Source: Caloramator sp. mosi_1
GTDB taxonomy: Bacteria; Bacillota; Clostridia; Clostridiales; Caloramatoraceae
NCBI RefSeq assembly: GCF_028622835.1
Contig: NZ_CP117677.1
Span: forward strand, 1,198,001 to 1,262,000
Direction: 5' to 3'
DNA: 64,000 nt
Below the pieces are notes generated by a model. It was not told the origin of the DNA, did not search any database, and worked only from the letters and a program-made list of their open reading frames with translations. Numbering within the stretch: position 1 is the first letter of the stretch; the number at the start of each line of letters is the position of its first letter. The translations under genes and the position numbers were made by a program. This document shows positions 21,630 to 32,261 of the stretch, in pieces.

Positions 21630-21779
21630 AAAATTCACCTCACTTAAAATGATTGAGAGGATTTTGTGTAACACATTCCCTCATTCCAACTTAATTATAT
21701 CATAAAAAAACATTTATGCAGCAATAATGTTAAAATAATTTAGAATTTTAAATAAATTATTTTTTAACGAAAAAATATC

Positions 21780-21808
21780 TTGACACTAAAACTTTAATAT
21801 GGTAAATT
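21780..21808 (+). promoter_or_regulatory. Promoter of the histidine T-box operon
   Basis: A perfect -35 TTGACA (21780-21785), a 17-base spacer and TAAATT (21803-21808), starting transcription near 21815, just before stem I of the T-box. Confidence 0.8.
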
Positions 21809-21814
21809 GATAAA

Positions 21815-22084
21815 TAAATAAAGTAAAGACGATGAAGAGAAATAGTAAAAATAGCTTCCATTTCAGAGAGCATCCGGGTGGTGTGAGGATGTATGAGGGC
21901 TATTTTGAACACATCTCGGAGTTTGGTACCGAAGGTGTAGTAGGCTACCACGGGAACCTTCACCCGTTATAGTGATAGGGTATGTTAGTACCTAATAAGG
22001 TTAATGTCGTGAGGCATTAATGAATTGAGGTGGGACCACGGGAGTTAAGCTCTCGTCCTCAGAGGAGGACGAGAGCTTTTTGTT
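21815..22084 (+). ncRNA. T-box leader, histidine specifier (CAC)
   Basis: Stem I begins at GAAGAGAAATAG and continues with AGAGAG, GGTGGTG and the specifier region TGAA-CAC-ATCTCGGAGT. The CAC codon is at 21910-21912, aligned with the other two T-boxes of this window. The T-box bulge is GGTGGGACCACGG (22028-22040), a variant of the usual TGGTACCGCGG. The terminator is a 14-bp stem (22047-22060 with 22065-22078) with a T run. Uncharged tRNA-His should permit read-through into the amino-acid importer. Confidence 0.92.
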
Positions 22085-22137
22085 TTGTAAAAAGGCAGTA
22101 CTGCTAAAAAATATATAATTTAAAGGAGGAATTTGAT

Positions 22138-22907
22138 ATGAAAAAATTCATTTTAGGTTTAATTATTATAATTTGTGCAACATTTCTTGCATCCTGCACA
22201 CAGACTCAGGTGTTAAATAATGCAAGTAAAATTGTGGTAGTAGGACTGGATGATACCTTTGCACCTATGGGATTTAAAAATGAAAAGGGAGAAATAGTGG
22301 GATTCGATGTTGATTTAGCTAAGGAGGTCTTTAAAAGATTAGGTTATGAGGTTAAATTTCAGCCTATTGATTGGGCTATGAAGGAATCAGAATTAAACTC
22401 TAAAAAATAGATGCAATATGGAATGGATATACTATCACAGATGAGAGAAAAGAAAAAGTTGATTTTACAAACCCATATCTTGTTAATAGACAGGTTATAG
22501 TAGTATTAGGTGACTCTAATATAAATAAGAAGAGTGATTTAGAGGGTAAAAGGGTTGCCGCACAATTGAATTCAAGTTCCCAGGAGGCAGTAGAAAAGGA
22601 AAAGGAAATTTTACTTAAGTTTAAAGATGGTAAATTAAACCTTTATGAAACAAACAATGATGCACTTATGGAACTTGAAAATAGAAGAGTTGATGCAGTT
22701 GTTGTGGATGAAATATTAGCAAGATATTATATAAAACTTAAAGGAGAAGATAAGTTTAGAATACTTGAGGATAATTTTGGAAGTGAAGAATATGGTGTAG
22801 GTTTTAGAAAAGGAGATGAATTAAAGTATCAAGTTGAAAAAACATTAGATGAAATGAAAAAAGACGGTACCTTTGAAAAAATTTATAATAATTGGTTTGA
22901 AAAATAA
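22138..22907 (+). CDS. Amino-acid ABC transporter substrate-binding lipoprotein, probably for histidine (frameshifted)
   Basis: About 257 residues. A lipoprotein signal with lipobox (ATFLASC, Cys about residue 20) is followed by a family 3 periplasmic-type binding domain (FAPMGFKNEKGEIVGFDVDLAKEVFKRLGYEVKFQPIDW; WNGYTITDERKEKVDFTNPY). It should capture an amino acid outside the cell. Histidine is inferred from the T-box specifier. A break lies near 22405 in a run of six A. First gene of a three-gene operon with permease and ATPase. Confidence 0.9.
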
Positions 22908-22918
22908 GAGGTGATTTT

Positions 22919-23560
22919 GTGAAGTATATTATAGATTTATTTATTTCTATGAAAAGTGGTATGTTAGTAACCTTATATATATTTTCAATAACTTTGTTTT
23001 TTTCGTTTATTTTAGGCATATTAGTTGCAATATTAAGATTGTCTAAAATAAATATAGTAAAGATGGTAGTCTCCCTTTATATTTTTATAATGAGGGGGAC
23101 ACCTCTGCTTCTACAGATAATATTTGTATTCTTTGGATTACCAATAATTGGAGTAACATTTGATAGGTATACAGCTGTTTTCATAGCATTCATATTAAAC
23201 TATGCTGCCTATTTTGCAGAGATTTTTAGAGCAGGTATTCAATCTATTGATAAAGGGCAGTTTGAAGCGGCAAAGGTACTTGGATTAAGTAGATTTGATA
23301 CTTATAGATATGTAATATTTCCTCAGATGTTTAAAAATATTCTTCCTGCACTTGCTAATGAGGTAATTACATTAGTTAAGGATACTGCACTGGTTTATGT
23401 TGTAGGAATTTCTGATGTTTTAAGGGAGGGAAAAATTGCAGTAAATAGAGATGCAACTCTATTGCCCTTCTTAGTGGTTGCAGTTTTTTATGCTGGATAT
23501 ATATATATCCTAACTATCTTATTTAAAAAAATTGAAGGTAAATTTGAGTATTATAGGTAG
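22919..23560 (+). CDS. Amino-acid ABC transporter permease, probably for histidine
   Basis: 213 residues, intact, starting at GTG 22919 with AGAGGTG upstream. It has five membrane segments of the HisMQ family, with [17 protein letters not shown] and the EAA loop [23 protein letters not shown]. It forms the channel of the importer, presumably as a homodimer because only one permease gene is present. Confidence 0.93.
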   Translation: MKYIIDLFISMKSGMLVTLYIFSITLFFSFILGILVAILRLSKINIVKMVVSLYIFIMRGTPLLLQIIFVFFGLPIIGVTFDRYTAVFIAFILNYAAYFAEIFRAGIQSIDKGQFEAAKVLGLSRFDTYRYVIFPQMFKNILPALANEVITLVKDTALVYVVGISDVLREGKIAVNRDATLLPFLVVAVFYAGYIYILTILFKKIEGKFEYYR

Positions 23561-23568
23561 GTGATAAA

Positions 23569-24247
23569 ATGATATTGAAGGTAGATGGTCTTGAAAAATC
23601 CTTCAGAGGACAAAAGGTTTTAAATGATGTAAGCTTTGAATTAAAAGAGGGAGAAATAGTTTCTATTTTCGGTAAATCAGGAGCAGGAAAATCGACACTT
23701 TTAAGATGTATAAATGGAATTGAAAATATAGATAGGGGAGCGTAAAGATAGATGGCGAATATTTGTTTAAACAAAATGCAAATTCAGTAGAAATGGCAAA
23801 GGGTACAAGGTTAAAAAGGATAAGGCAATCCATAGGGTATGTTTTTCAAAATTTTAATCTGTTTCCCAACCTTACTGTTTTAGATAACATTATATTAGCA
23901 CCTATTAGGGCATATAAATTGGACAAAGATATAGTTATGGAAAGGGCAAATAAGTTGCTTGAAAAACTAAATATATCAGATAAAAGGGATTATTATCCCT
24001 ATGAATTATCAGGGGGACAAAAACAAAGGGTTGCAATTGCTCGTGCGTGTATATTATCACCTAAAATAATCTGCTTTGATGAGCCAACCTCTGCAGTAGA
24101 TGATGAGGTTAAAAAAGTATTGCTGAAATAATAATGGAGCTTAAAAGGGATGATATTACTGTTTTAATAGTCAGTCACGATAAAGAGTTTTCATATTCTG
24201 TTTCAGATAGAATAATAAAAATAGAAGAGGGAAAAATAATATCATAA
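23569..24247 (+). CDS. Amino-acid ABC transporter ATPase, probably for histidine (frameshifted)
   Basis: About 226 residues. Walker [11 protein letters not shown]-loop [19 protein letters not shown], signature LSGGQKQR, Walker [13 protein letters not shown] and switch VSHDKEF. ATG at 23569, 8 bases after the permease stop. Breaks near 23742 and 24125. It completes the T-box(His) importer; slightly short compared with the usual 240 residues. Confidence 0.92.
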
Positions 24248-24276
24248 AAATTGTTTATATTGTCAGTATAAAGTTC

Positions 24277-24304
24277 TTGACATTCCCCGTAAAAATTATA
24301 TAAT
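24277..24304 (+). promoter_or_regulatory. Promoter of speD
   Basis: A consensus TTGACA (24277-24282), a 16-base spacer and a consensus TATAAT (24299-24304), about 40 bases upstream of the TTG start. Confidence 0.85.
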
Positions 24305-24344
24305 TTTACTGAAAAATATTAATTGAAAGGAATGGGGAGTTGAA

Positions 24345-25165
24345 TTGGAAAAAGGAAAGAACAAATTAAAACTATATGGATTTAACAATTTAACAAAGAC
24401 TTTGAGTTTCAATATTTATGACGTATGCTACACAAAGACAGAAGAGGACAGAAAAAATACATTGAATATATTGACGAGCAGTACAATTCTGAGAGACTTA
24501 CTAAAATACTAACAAATGTTACTGAAATGATAGGTGCTTGTGTTCTAAACATTGCAAAGCAAGACTATGATCCACAGGGAGCAAGTGTTACATTACTTAT
24601 CTCTGAGGAGGAAGTACCTCTTTATATACTTGATCCTTCCTGCAATAGAGGTGTATTAACTCCAACAAGAGAGAATATTGTTGCTCACCTTGACAAGAGT
24701 CACGTTACTGTGCATACGTACCCAGAAACTCATCCCCAAAATGAGATAAGCACATTTAGAGTAGATATTGATGTATCTACTTGTGGACAAATTTCTCCAC
24801 TTAAGGCATTGAATTATCTTATAGATAGCTTTGATTCAGATATTATAACAATAGATTACAGAGTTAGAGGGTTCACAAGAGATATACACGGTCACAAGTT
24901 ATATATTGACCACGATATAACATCAATACAAGATTATATTGCACAAGAAACAATAGATAGATATAACTTAATTGATATGAATATCTATCAATCAAATATA
25001 TTCCATACAAAGATGATGGTAAGGGATATAAAGTTAGACAATTATCTGTTTGAAAAGTCAGAGAGTGAACTTAATGAACAAGAAAAGAAGGATATAACAG
25101 ATAAACTAAAGAGAGAAATGACTGAAATTTTCTATGGTATAAACCTACCAAATATAACAAAATAA
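24345..25165 (+). CDS. speD: S-adenosylmethionine decarboxylase proenzyme, E. coli type (frameshifted)
   Basis: About 274 residues. It makes decarboxylated SAM, the aminopropyl donor for spermidine. The autocleavage and pyruvoyl-forming site is in [16 protein letters not shown]; also [21 protein letters not shown] and [15 protein letters not shown]. It is the long form related to E. coli SpeD, not the short Bacillus form. The start is TTG 24345 ([15 protein letters not shown]) preceded by GGGGAG; one missing A near 24457. No speE is visible in the window. Together with potABC and arginase it points to active polyamine metabolism. Confidence 0.93.
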
Positions 25166-25196
25166 AATATTTAGAAAATTTAATATTTAAAAGCTA

Positions 25197-25225
25197 TTGC
25201 ATTAATTGTTTCTTGCTGATATAAT
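25197..25225 (+). promoter_or_regulatory. Promoter of ptsG
   Basis: TTGCAT (25197-25202), a 17-base spacer and TATAAT (25220-25225), about 25 bases upstream of the RAT hairpin. Confidence 0.75.
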
Positions 25226-25250
25226 TAATTTTGCAAGTAAATATTAAATA

Positions 25251-25357
25251 CTTTTACGTGTTACTGATTCGATCAGGCATGAGTAAAAGGTATGGAAAAT
25301 TAGGTTCATCCATTTGGAGGCCTAATTTATTGTACCTTTACTCATGCCTTAATTTTT
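25251..25357 (+). promoter_or_regulatory. RAT antiterminator site and terminator in the ptsG leader
   Basis: CTTTTAC (25251-25257) pairs with GTAAAAG (25283-25289) around GTTACTGATTCGATCAGGCA, which fits the ribonucleic antiterminator bound by BglG-family proteins such as LicT or GlcT. The 3' arm overlaps the 5' arm of a terminator (about 25276-25293 with 25333-25349, followed by a run of seven T). The two folds are mutually exclusive. The antiterminator protein itself is not in this window. Confidence 0.85.
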
Positions 25358-25403
25358 TTACACCATATAAAAATATATAAAACTCATTAGGAGGGGAAAG
25401 TTT

Positions 25404-26914
25404 ATGTCAACAAAAAAGCATTTGGAGTCCTACAAAAGTAGGTAAAGCCCTAATGCTACCAGTTGCTCTACTTCCAGCAGCAGGTATATTATTAGCATTA
25501 GGTAATATGTTCCAAAACCCATCATTCTTAGAAAAAGCACCAGCATTCGGTTCAGCAGGTGTACAAGCTATAGCAAGGGTTATGGAACAATCAGGAGGTA
25601 TTATATTTGGTAATCTTCCACTTATTTTCGCAGTTGGTGTTGCAGTAGGTCTTGCTGGAGGAGAAGGTGTTGCAGGACTTGCAGCAATAGTTGGTTTCCT
25701 AATAATGAATGTTACTATGGGAATAGTAGCAGGTGTAACACCAGAACATATAGGTAAGAGTCCAGCTTATGCAAATGTTCTTGGTATCCCAACACTTCAA
25801 ACGGGTGTATTTGGTGGTATTATTGTAGGTCTTATAGCTTATGCGTTATATGAAAAGTACTATACAATAGAACTTCCACCATTTTTAGGTTTCTTTGCAG
25901 GAAAGAGATTCGTTCCAATTATAACAGCAGCAGTATCAATAATACTTGGACTTGTTATGGTTGTTGTATGGCCTCCAATACAAAATGGACTTAATACCTT
26001 CTCAACTTCAATGATTGATGCAAACAAGACTTTAGCAGCATTATTTTTGGTATTATAGAAAGAGCACTTATTCCATTTGGACTACACCATATATTCTATA
26101 ATCCATTCTGGTATCAATTTGGTGAATATGTAAACAAAGCTGGGGAACTTGTAAACGGAGACCAAAGAATATTCTTTGCACAGCTTAAGGATGGAGTTCC
26201 ATTTACAGCTGGTACATTTATGACAGGTAAGTTCCCATTTATGATGTTTGGTCTTCCAGCAGCAGCACTTGCTATGTATCACGAAGCAAGACCTGAAAAG
26301 AAGAAGGTTGTTGCAGGTATAATGGCATCAGCAGCACTTACATCATTCTTAACAGGTATTACAGAACCAATTGAATTTACATTCCTATTCGTAGCACCAG
26401 CACTATATGCTGTACACTGTGTATTTGCAGGACTTTCATTTATGCTAATGCACATACTAAATGTTAAGATAGGTATGACATTCTCAGGTGGTGTAATTGA
26501 CTTTATATTATTTGGTGTAATACCAAACAGAACATCCTGGTGGCTTGTTATACCAGTAGGTTTAGTATTCTCAGTAATTTATTACTTCAGTTTAGATTTG
26601 CAATAAGAACGTTTAATCTAAAGACTCCAGGTAGAGAAGACGATGAAACTGTTGAAGCTGAAGCTGCAGCAACAAATTCAACACTTGCGGCAAATGTTTT
26701 AGAAGCTTTAGGTGGAAAAGAAAATATCAAATACCTTGATGCTTGTATAACAAGACTTAGAGTAAATGTAGTTGATCCTAAGAAGGTAAATAAGGACAGA
26801 TTAAAGCAACTTGGAGCTGCAGGAGTAGTTGAAGTTGGTGATGGTATACAAGCTATATTTGGACCAAAATCAGATAACATAAAGAGTGAAATAAAGAAGA
26901 TAGCAGGTATATAA
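25404..26914 (+). CDS. ptsG: PTS glucose-type transporter, IICB (frameshifted)
   Basis: About 503 residues. The N-terminal IIC domain (about 1-400) has ten or so membrane segments ([56 protein letters not shown]). The C-terminal IIB domain carries the phosphorylated cysteine in [13 protein letters not shown]. There is no IIA domain, which must come from another gene. It imports and phosphorylates glucose, or perhaps N-acetylglucosamine; the GlcT-like RAT favours glucose. ATG 25404 ([17 protein letters not shown] once two missing A's near 25415 and 25438 are added); further breaks near 26050 and 26595. Confidence 0.9.
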
Positions 26915-26916
26915 TA

Positions 26917-26945
26917 AAAAGGGCTTGGTTTAAACCAAGCCTTTT
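26917..26945. terminator. Shared terminator between ptsG and the AGCS symporter
   Basis: A stem AAAAGGGCTTGG / CCAAGCCTTTT with one bulged G lies between convergent genes. The AGCS stop codon (26944-26946, minus) lies at its end. Confidence 0.8.
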
Positions 26946-28344
26946 ACTCTTCCCAACAATCAGCATTATTTAAGCCTTCGATATTTCTTGCTCTAAACTT
27001 AGGATCAAATCCTTCTTCTCTTTGCTTTTCATAATCCCATAGAACCTTAAAGGCAACATTTCCAAGAAGTAGAATTGCAATTATATTTAGTATAGCCATA
27101 AGTCCCATAAATAGGTCAGCTAAATCCCAAACTATTTGAAGTGATGCAACTGAACCCCACATAACCATTGCTATAACAAACAATCTATATATAGTTAAAT
27201 AAGTTTTATTAGGTTTAATAAATTCAATATTTGTTTCACCATAGTAGTAGTTTCCTATAACTGAACTGTAGGCAAATAGGAATATACATATTGCTATAAA
27301 AATGCTTCCCCAAGAACCAACGTGGTGAACAAGTGCAGATTGAGTAAGCTGTATTCCTTGAATTTCAGGATTAGTAAACTCTCCTGATGTTAATATTATA
27401 AAGGCTGTAGCACTGCATATTAAAAGTGTATCTGTAAATACGCTAAGCGTTTGAATAAGACCTTGTTTTGCAGGATGTGAAGTATGTGCTGTTGCAGCAG
27501 CATTTGGGGCACTACCCATACCAGCTTCATTTGAGAATAATCCTCTTTTAATTCCCATCATTATTGCGGCACCTATTCCTCCACCTACTGCTTGTTTTAT
27601 TCCAAAGGCACCTTCAATAATCATTTTAAATACTGTAGGGATTAATGTGAAGTTCTTTAAAACTATAAATAGTGCAACTAATACATATGCTATTGCCATA
27701 ACTGGAACAATTGCTTCGGCAGTTTTAGCAATTCTCTTTATACCACCAAATATAATAAAGGCAGTAATAGCAGCAACTATGCTACCAGTTACATAGGTTT
27801 GAATTCCAAAAGCCTTTTGGAATGCCTAGGATATAGTGTTTGCTTGAACTGAGTTAAACACAAGTCCAAAACATATTGTTATAAGGATTGAGAAAAGTAT
27901 CCCCATCCATCTTTGACCAAGGGCTCTTTCCATATAGTAGGCAGGTCCACCTCTATAGTTTTCTCCGTCCTTTACTTTATAAACTTGAGCAAGTGTACTT
28001 TCTACAAAGCTTGATGCACCACCTATAAGTGCTATAACCCACATCCAGAATACAGCACCAGGACCACCTACAGTTATTGCCGTAGCAACACCAGCAAGAT
28101 TACCTGTTCCAACACGGGATGCTGTACTTATACAGAAGGCTTGGAAGGAGGATATATGGCTTGTCCCCTTTGCACTGCTTGTCCCTTCAGTTAGAAGTTT
28201 AAACATTTCTTTAAAATATCTTAGTTGAACAAATTTTGTTTTGAAGGAAAAATAAAGACCAGCTGCAATTAATAGAGCAATAATAACATAAGACCAAAGG
28301 ATGTTGTTGGTAGTGTTGATCAGATTTGAAAGAATTTGGCCCAT
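26944..28344 (-). CDS. Sodium:alanine symporter, AGCS family, with in-frame amber codon
   Basis: About 466 residues with ten or more membrane helices; it imports alanine or glycine with Na+. Visible: STASRVGTGNLAGVATAITVGGPGAVFWMW, FNSVQANTIS, FSNEAGMGSAPNAAATAHT. ATG 28344 (MGQILSNLINTTNN) after GGAGG. Unlike its neighbours, it is not frameshifted. A single TAG at 27826-27828 stands in frame between NTIS and AFQKAFGIQ, where the family usually has Gln or Glu, so a CAG-to-TAG change is the simplest reading. As written, the protein would stop after 172 residues. It could be a base-call error, a recent pseudogene or a real mutation. Confidence 0.88.
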
Positions 28345-28454
28345 ATTACACCTCCGAATTTAATTTTAACAAAATTGTATCAAAAACAAATTATAAAGTC
28401 AATTGAAAGAAAATTACAACAAAATATGATATAATAATAAAAAGGGGGCTTAAA

Positions 28455-29849
28455 ATGAAGATTAAATTTTGTGGTGCAGCAGGACAAGTCACAGGATCCT
28501 GTTATCTAATTGAAACAAATAAAAGAAGGTTTTTGATTGATTGTGGTATGTTTCAAGGTAGTGTATTTGATTTAAATTATGAACCCTTTTCCTTTAATCC
28601 AAAGGATATTGATTTTGTTATATTAACCCACGCCCACATAGACCATTCGGGAAGACTGCCTATGCTTTATAAACAGGGATTTAAGGGAACTATTTATGCC
28701 ACATCTGCAACCTGTGATTTAGTAAGTATAATGCTTAGGGATAGTGGACATATTCAGGAATTTGAGGCAAAATGGAGAACTAAAAAGAGGCTTAGGAAGG
28801 GACTTGACCCTGTAGAGCCCTTATATACAGTTCAAGATGCACTGGTTGTTAATGACTATCTTTATAAGGCATCATACAACAAATGGATTACTATAGATAA
28901 GAATATCGAGTTTATGTTTAAAGATGCAGGACATCTTTTGGGTTCTTCTATAGTTGTTTTAAAAATAAAAGAAAATAAAAAGAGATTATAATAACCTTTA
29001 GTGGAGATTTGGGAAACTTCAATATACCAATAATTAAAAACTATGAATATATTGATTATACAGATTATCTTGTGATTGAATCAACCTATGGAAATAGATT
29101 TCACGAATCAAGGGCAGAAGAGGTTAAATCATTATTTGATATAATAGTAAATACCGTAAAAACAGGAGGAAACGTTATAATACCCGCCTTTTCGGTAGGA
29201 AGAACGCAGGAGGTTTTATATATCTTAAATCAATATATTGATATTGAAAAAAGAAGAGTTAAAAAATATAGAGTTTTATCTTGATAGTCCTTTAGCAAAG
29301 GAGGCTCTTGAGATATTCGAAAAACATAAGGAATGTTATGATGAAGAGGCATTAAATCTACTATCTAAGGATATAGATGTACTTCATTTTGAAAATCTTC
29401 ATATTGTCCAGTCAGCAGAGGAGTCTCAAGCATTAAATGAAAAACAGGGAGTAGTTATAATCTCTGCAAGTGGTATGTGTGAGGCAGGAAGAATAAAACA
29501 TCATTTAAAGCATAATATCTGGAAGAAGAATACATCTATTGTTTTTGTTGGTTATCAGGCAGAAGGAACATTAGGTAGAAGGATATTAGATGGGGAAAAG
29601 AAGGTAAAAATATTTGGAGAAGAGATGGTTGTAAATGCAAAAATATATAGTATACCATCATTATCGGGACACGCAGATTTAGGAGGACTATTAAATTGGG
29701 TAAAGAACATAAAAAATGGTGTAGGTAAAAAGATATTTGTAACCCACGGTGAAGATGAGGCAGCAAGGAACTTAAAGGATGAACTTAAAAGATTTGTTAA
29801 ATGTGAGGTTGAAATACCTAAACTTAATGATGAGGTTATAATTGATTGA
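28455..29849 (+). CDS. MBL-fold beta-CASP RNA-processing exonuclease (frameshifted)
   Basis: About 465 residues. A metallo-beta-lactamase domain with THAHIDHSGRLP, DAGHLLGSS and ESTYGNR is followed by the beta-CASP and RNA-specificity motifs (VIISASGMCEAGRIKHHLKH, LSGHADLGGLLNWV, VTHGEDEAARN). It likely acts on RNA as a CPSF-73-like nuclease. Breaks near 28980 and 29265, each repaired by one A. ATG 28455 after AAAGGGGG. The next promoter overlaps its stop. Confidence 0.88.
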
Positions 29850-29874
29850 CAAATGTAATTATTAGTAATATAAT
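29846..29874 (+). promoter_or_regulatory. Promoter of T-box(Asn)-asnS
   Basis: A fully consensus TTGACA (29846-29851), a 17-base spacer and TATAAT (29869-29874). The -35 box overlaps the stop codon of the preceding nuclease gene. Confidence 0.88.
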
Positions 29875-29882
29875 TTTTATAA

Positions 29883-30127
29883 TAAAATGATAAAGACTAT
29901 GAAGGGAAGAGTAGGCTTAAGAGAAGGTTTAAGCGAGCCGGTGGTGGTGGAAGACTGGTACTGGACTTAGGCTGAAGAACATCCTGGAGTCTCTTACCGA
30001 AATCCTGTGAGAGTAGACTAAGACGCTGGTGGAGCGTTATATCCACATAGAGGTGGCCTTTTAGGCAATTTGGGTGGTACCGCGAAGATAAGCTCTTCGT
30101 CCCATTGTGGGATGAAGAGCTTTTATA
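29883..30127 (+). ncRNA. T-box leader, asparagine specifier (AAC)
   Basis: Stem I contains AAGAGTAGG ... CCGGTGGTGGTGG and the specifier region GAAG-AAC-ATCCTGGAGT (AAC at 29978-29980). The T-box bulge is GGGTGGTACCGCG (about 30072-30084). The terminator stem is 30090-30104 with 30108-30122, one G-U pair, then TTTT. The specifier agrees with the downstream asparaginyl-tRNA synthetase. Confidence 0.95.
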
Positions 30128-30190
30128 TTTATAAAATAATAGCTTAAGGAAAAATTAATCTTTACACATAAAACAAAGAGGAGGTAGCCT

Positions 30191-31582
30191 ATGCAAACAG
30201 TAGAGGTAAAGCAACTCTATAGAGAGAGTGAAAAATATTTAAACCAAGATGTAAAAATATCTGGTTGGGTTAGAACTATTAGATCATCAAAGGCATTCGG
30301 ATTTATAGAATTAAATGACGGTACTTTCTTTAAAAATCTTCAGGTGGTTTTTGATGAAAAATTGGAAAACTTTAAGGAAGTTGAAAAACTTCCAATAAGC
30401 TCATCAATAACAGTAGAAGGAAAATTGGTTGAAACTCCAGGAGCAAAGCAACCCTTTGAAGTTCAAGCTACAAATATAATTATAGAAGGTATGTCAAATT
30501 CAGATTATCCTCTTCAAAAGAAGAGACATACATTTGAGTATTTAAGAACAATAGCACATTTAAGACCAAGAAGTAATACCTTCTCTGCAGTATTTAGAGT
30601 TCGTTCTGTTGCAGCCTTTGCTATACACAAGTTCTTCCAAGAAAGAGGATTTGTTTATGTAAATACACCAATTATCACAGGAAGCGACTGTGAAGGTGCT
30701 GGAGAAATGTTTAGAGTAACGACTTTAGACTTAAATAATATTCCAAGAAAAGAGGATGGAAGTATAGATTTTTCAGAGGATTTCTTTGGAAGAGAAGCAA
30801 ATCTTACAGTTAGTGGTCAGCTTGAGGCAGAAATTTTTGCCCTTGCTTATAAAAAAGTATATACCTTTGGACCAACCTTTAGAGCAGAAAATTCAAATAC
30901 AGCAAGACACGCTTCAGAGTTTTGGATGATAGAACCAGAGATGGCGTTTGCTGATTTAAATGATTATATGGATACAGCTGAGGATATGGTTAAATATATA
31001 ATAAGCTATGTACTTGAAAATGCACCAGAGGAAATGGAATTCTTCAATAATTTTATAGACAATACACTGTTTGATAGATTGAACAATGTTTTAAATTCAG
31101 AATTTGCAAGAATAACCTACACAGAAGCTATTGAACTTTTAAAGAAATCTGGAAAAGAGTTTCAATACCCTGTTGAATGGGGTTGCGACCTTCAGACAGA
31201 ACACGAAAGATATATCACAGAAGAGATATTTAAAAAGCCAGTATTTGTAACTAACTATCCGAAGGATATTAAGGCCTTCTATATGAGATTGAATGATGAT
31301 GGTAAAACTGTAGCAGCTGCAGACCTTTTAGTTCCAGGTGTAGGAGAAATAATAGGTGGAAGCCAAAGAGAAGAAAGATATGATGTACTTGTTAAGAGAA
31401 TAGAGGAACTTGGAATGAGAAAAGAAGATTACTGGTGGTATTTAGAGCTTAGAAAATATGGAGAAACTAAGCACGCAGGATATGGTCTTGGATTTGAAAG
31501 AATGATAATGTATCTAACAGGTATGGGTAACATAAGAGACGTTATTCCATTCCCAAGAACACCAGGAAACTGTGAGTTCTAA
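30191..31582 (+). CDS. asnS: Asparaginyl-tRNA synthetase
   Basis: 463 residues, intact. It charges tRNA-Asn. The N-terminal OB fold ([23 protein letters not shown]) is followed by the class II core: motif 1 region [25 protein letters not shown], motif 2 [26 protein letters not shown], motif 3 [20 protein letters not shown] 30191 after GAGGAGG. One of the few long genes here without a break, perhaps because it has few long homopolymers. Confidence 0.97.
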   Translation: MQTVEVKQLYRESEKYLNQDVKISGWVRTIRSSKAFGFIELNDGTFFKNLQVVFDEKLENFKEVEKLPISSSITVEGKLVETPGAKQPFEVQATNIIIEGMSNSDYPLQKKRHTFEYLRTIAHLRPRSNTFSAVFRVRSVAAFAIHKFFQERGFVYVNTPIITGSDCEGAGEMFRVTTLDLNNIPRKEDGSIDFSEDFFGREANLTVSGQLEAEIFALAYKKVYTFGPTFRAENSNTARHASEFWMIEPEMAFADLNDYMDTAEDMVKYIISYVLENAPEEMEFFNNFIDNTLFDRLNNVLNSEFARITYTEAIELLKKSGKEFQYPVEWGCDLQTEHERYITEEIFKKPVFVTNYPKDIKAFYMRLNDDGKTVAAADLLVPGVGEIIGGSQREERYDVLVKRIEELGMRKEDYWWYLELRKYGETKHAGYGLGFERMIMYLTGMGNIRDVIPFPRTPGNCEF

Positions 31583-31584
31583 TC

Positions 31585-31613
31585 TTGAAACAGAGTTGAA
31601 TATATATTATAAT
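31585..31613 (+). promoter_or_regulatory. Promoter of the tandem-hairpin leader and ECF gene
   Basis: TTGAAA (31585-31590), a 17-base spacer and a consensus TATAAT (31608-31613). Transcription is predicted to start at about 31620, directly at the first hairpin. Confidence 0.8.
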
Positions 31614-31618
31614 GTAGA

Positions 31619-31707
31619 AGAAGTCACGAAGGCTTCTATAGATATTCTTTATTAACAATATTTGCTTACCACGAAGGTAGGGCGTTTTGCTCTACCTTTT
31701 TATTTTT
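31619..31707 (+). ncRNA. Candidate riboswitch: two hairpins with identical CACGAAGG apices and overlapping terminator
   Basis: Hairpin 1 has arms 31619-31625 and 31631-31637; hairpin 2 has arms 31665-31670 and 31676-31681. Both apices read CACGAAGG with loop ACGAA. The 3' arm of hairpin 2 is also the 5' arm of a 10-bp terminator (31674-31683 with 31689-31698, then TTTATTTTT). Hairpin 2 and the terminator therefore exclude each other, as in an ON-type riboswitch. The leader is about 90 bases, fills the whole space after the predicted start, and controls an ECF S-component gene. It recalls the guanidine-II architecture (paired ACGR loops), but the loop has an extra A and the stems differ. Confidence 0.6.
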
Positions 31708-31754
31708 GTTACAACAATATAACCAACTTAATTTTTCAAAGGAGGGTTCTTATT

Positions 31755-32261
31755 ATGTCAAGGACAAAAAATTAGTACTTGCATCATTATTCTTAGCACT
31801 TGGTCTTCTTATACCAAGCATATTTCATATGAGTGGTCTTCCAGGCAATGTATTTTTACCAATGCACATACCTGTTCTTCTGTGTGGATTTATATTAGGA
31901 GAAAGATATGGTGCACTTATTGGATTCATAACACCTTTTTAAGTTCAATACTTACAGGTATGCCACCTATATATCCTGTGGCTGTTGCTATGGCCTTTGA
32001 GCTTGCAACCTATGGATTTGTATCAGGATACCTATATAAGAGGAGAAAAATAAATCTGTTTGTTTCTTTAATTGTTGCAATGTTTCTTGGTAGGTTAGTT
32101 TCGGGTATTGCTAACTATATTCTTTTAACTTCAATGGGTAAAAATATATGCTAAATATGTTCATAACAGCATCCTTTGTGAAGTGTATATGGGGAATAGC
32201 AATACAACTTATTGTAATACCTGTACTTGTTAAAATTACAGAAAAGTACAAGCTTGTATAA
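31755..32261 (+). CDS. ECF transporter S (substrate-binding) component (frameshifted)
   Basis: About 169 residues with five or six membrane helices, the ECF S-component fold: LVLASLFLALGLLIPSIFH at the N-terminus, MHIPVLLCGFILGERYGALIGFITP, FELATYGFVSGYLYKRRK. It binds a vitamin or similar small molecule and works with a shared EcfAAT module that is not in this window. The ligand is unknown, and the candidate riboswitch may sense the same compound. ATG 31755 after GGAGGG; a missing A near 31770, further breaks near 31940 and 32145. Confidence 0.82.

Noticed and set aside
21757-21963. A 68-codon minus-strand ORF
   Set aside because: It lies antisense to the T-box(His) leader and its promoter, and its sequence is explained fully by RNA structure.
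27826-27828. Pyrrolysine or selenocysteine recoding
   Set aside because: AGCS symporters do not use either, TAG is not a selenocysteine codon, and no stem-loop signal is evident; a Gln or Glu codon change is simpler.
31619-31707. Guanidine-II (mini-ykkC) riboswitch
   Set aside because: The two-hairpin layout is similar, but both loops are ACGAA closed by C-G, not ACGR tetraloops, and the downstream gene is an ECF importer component.
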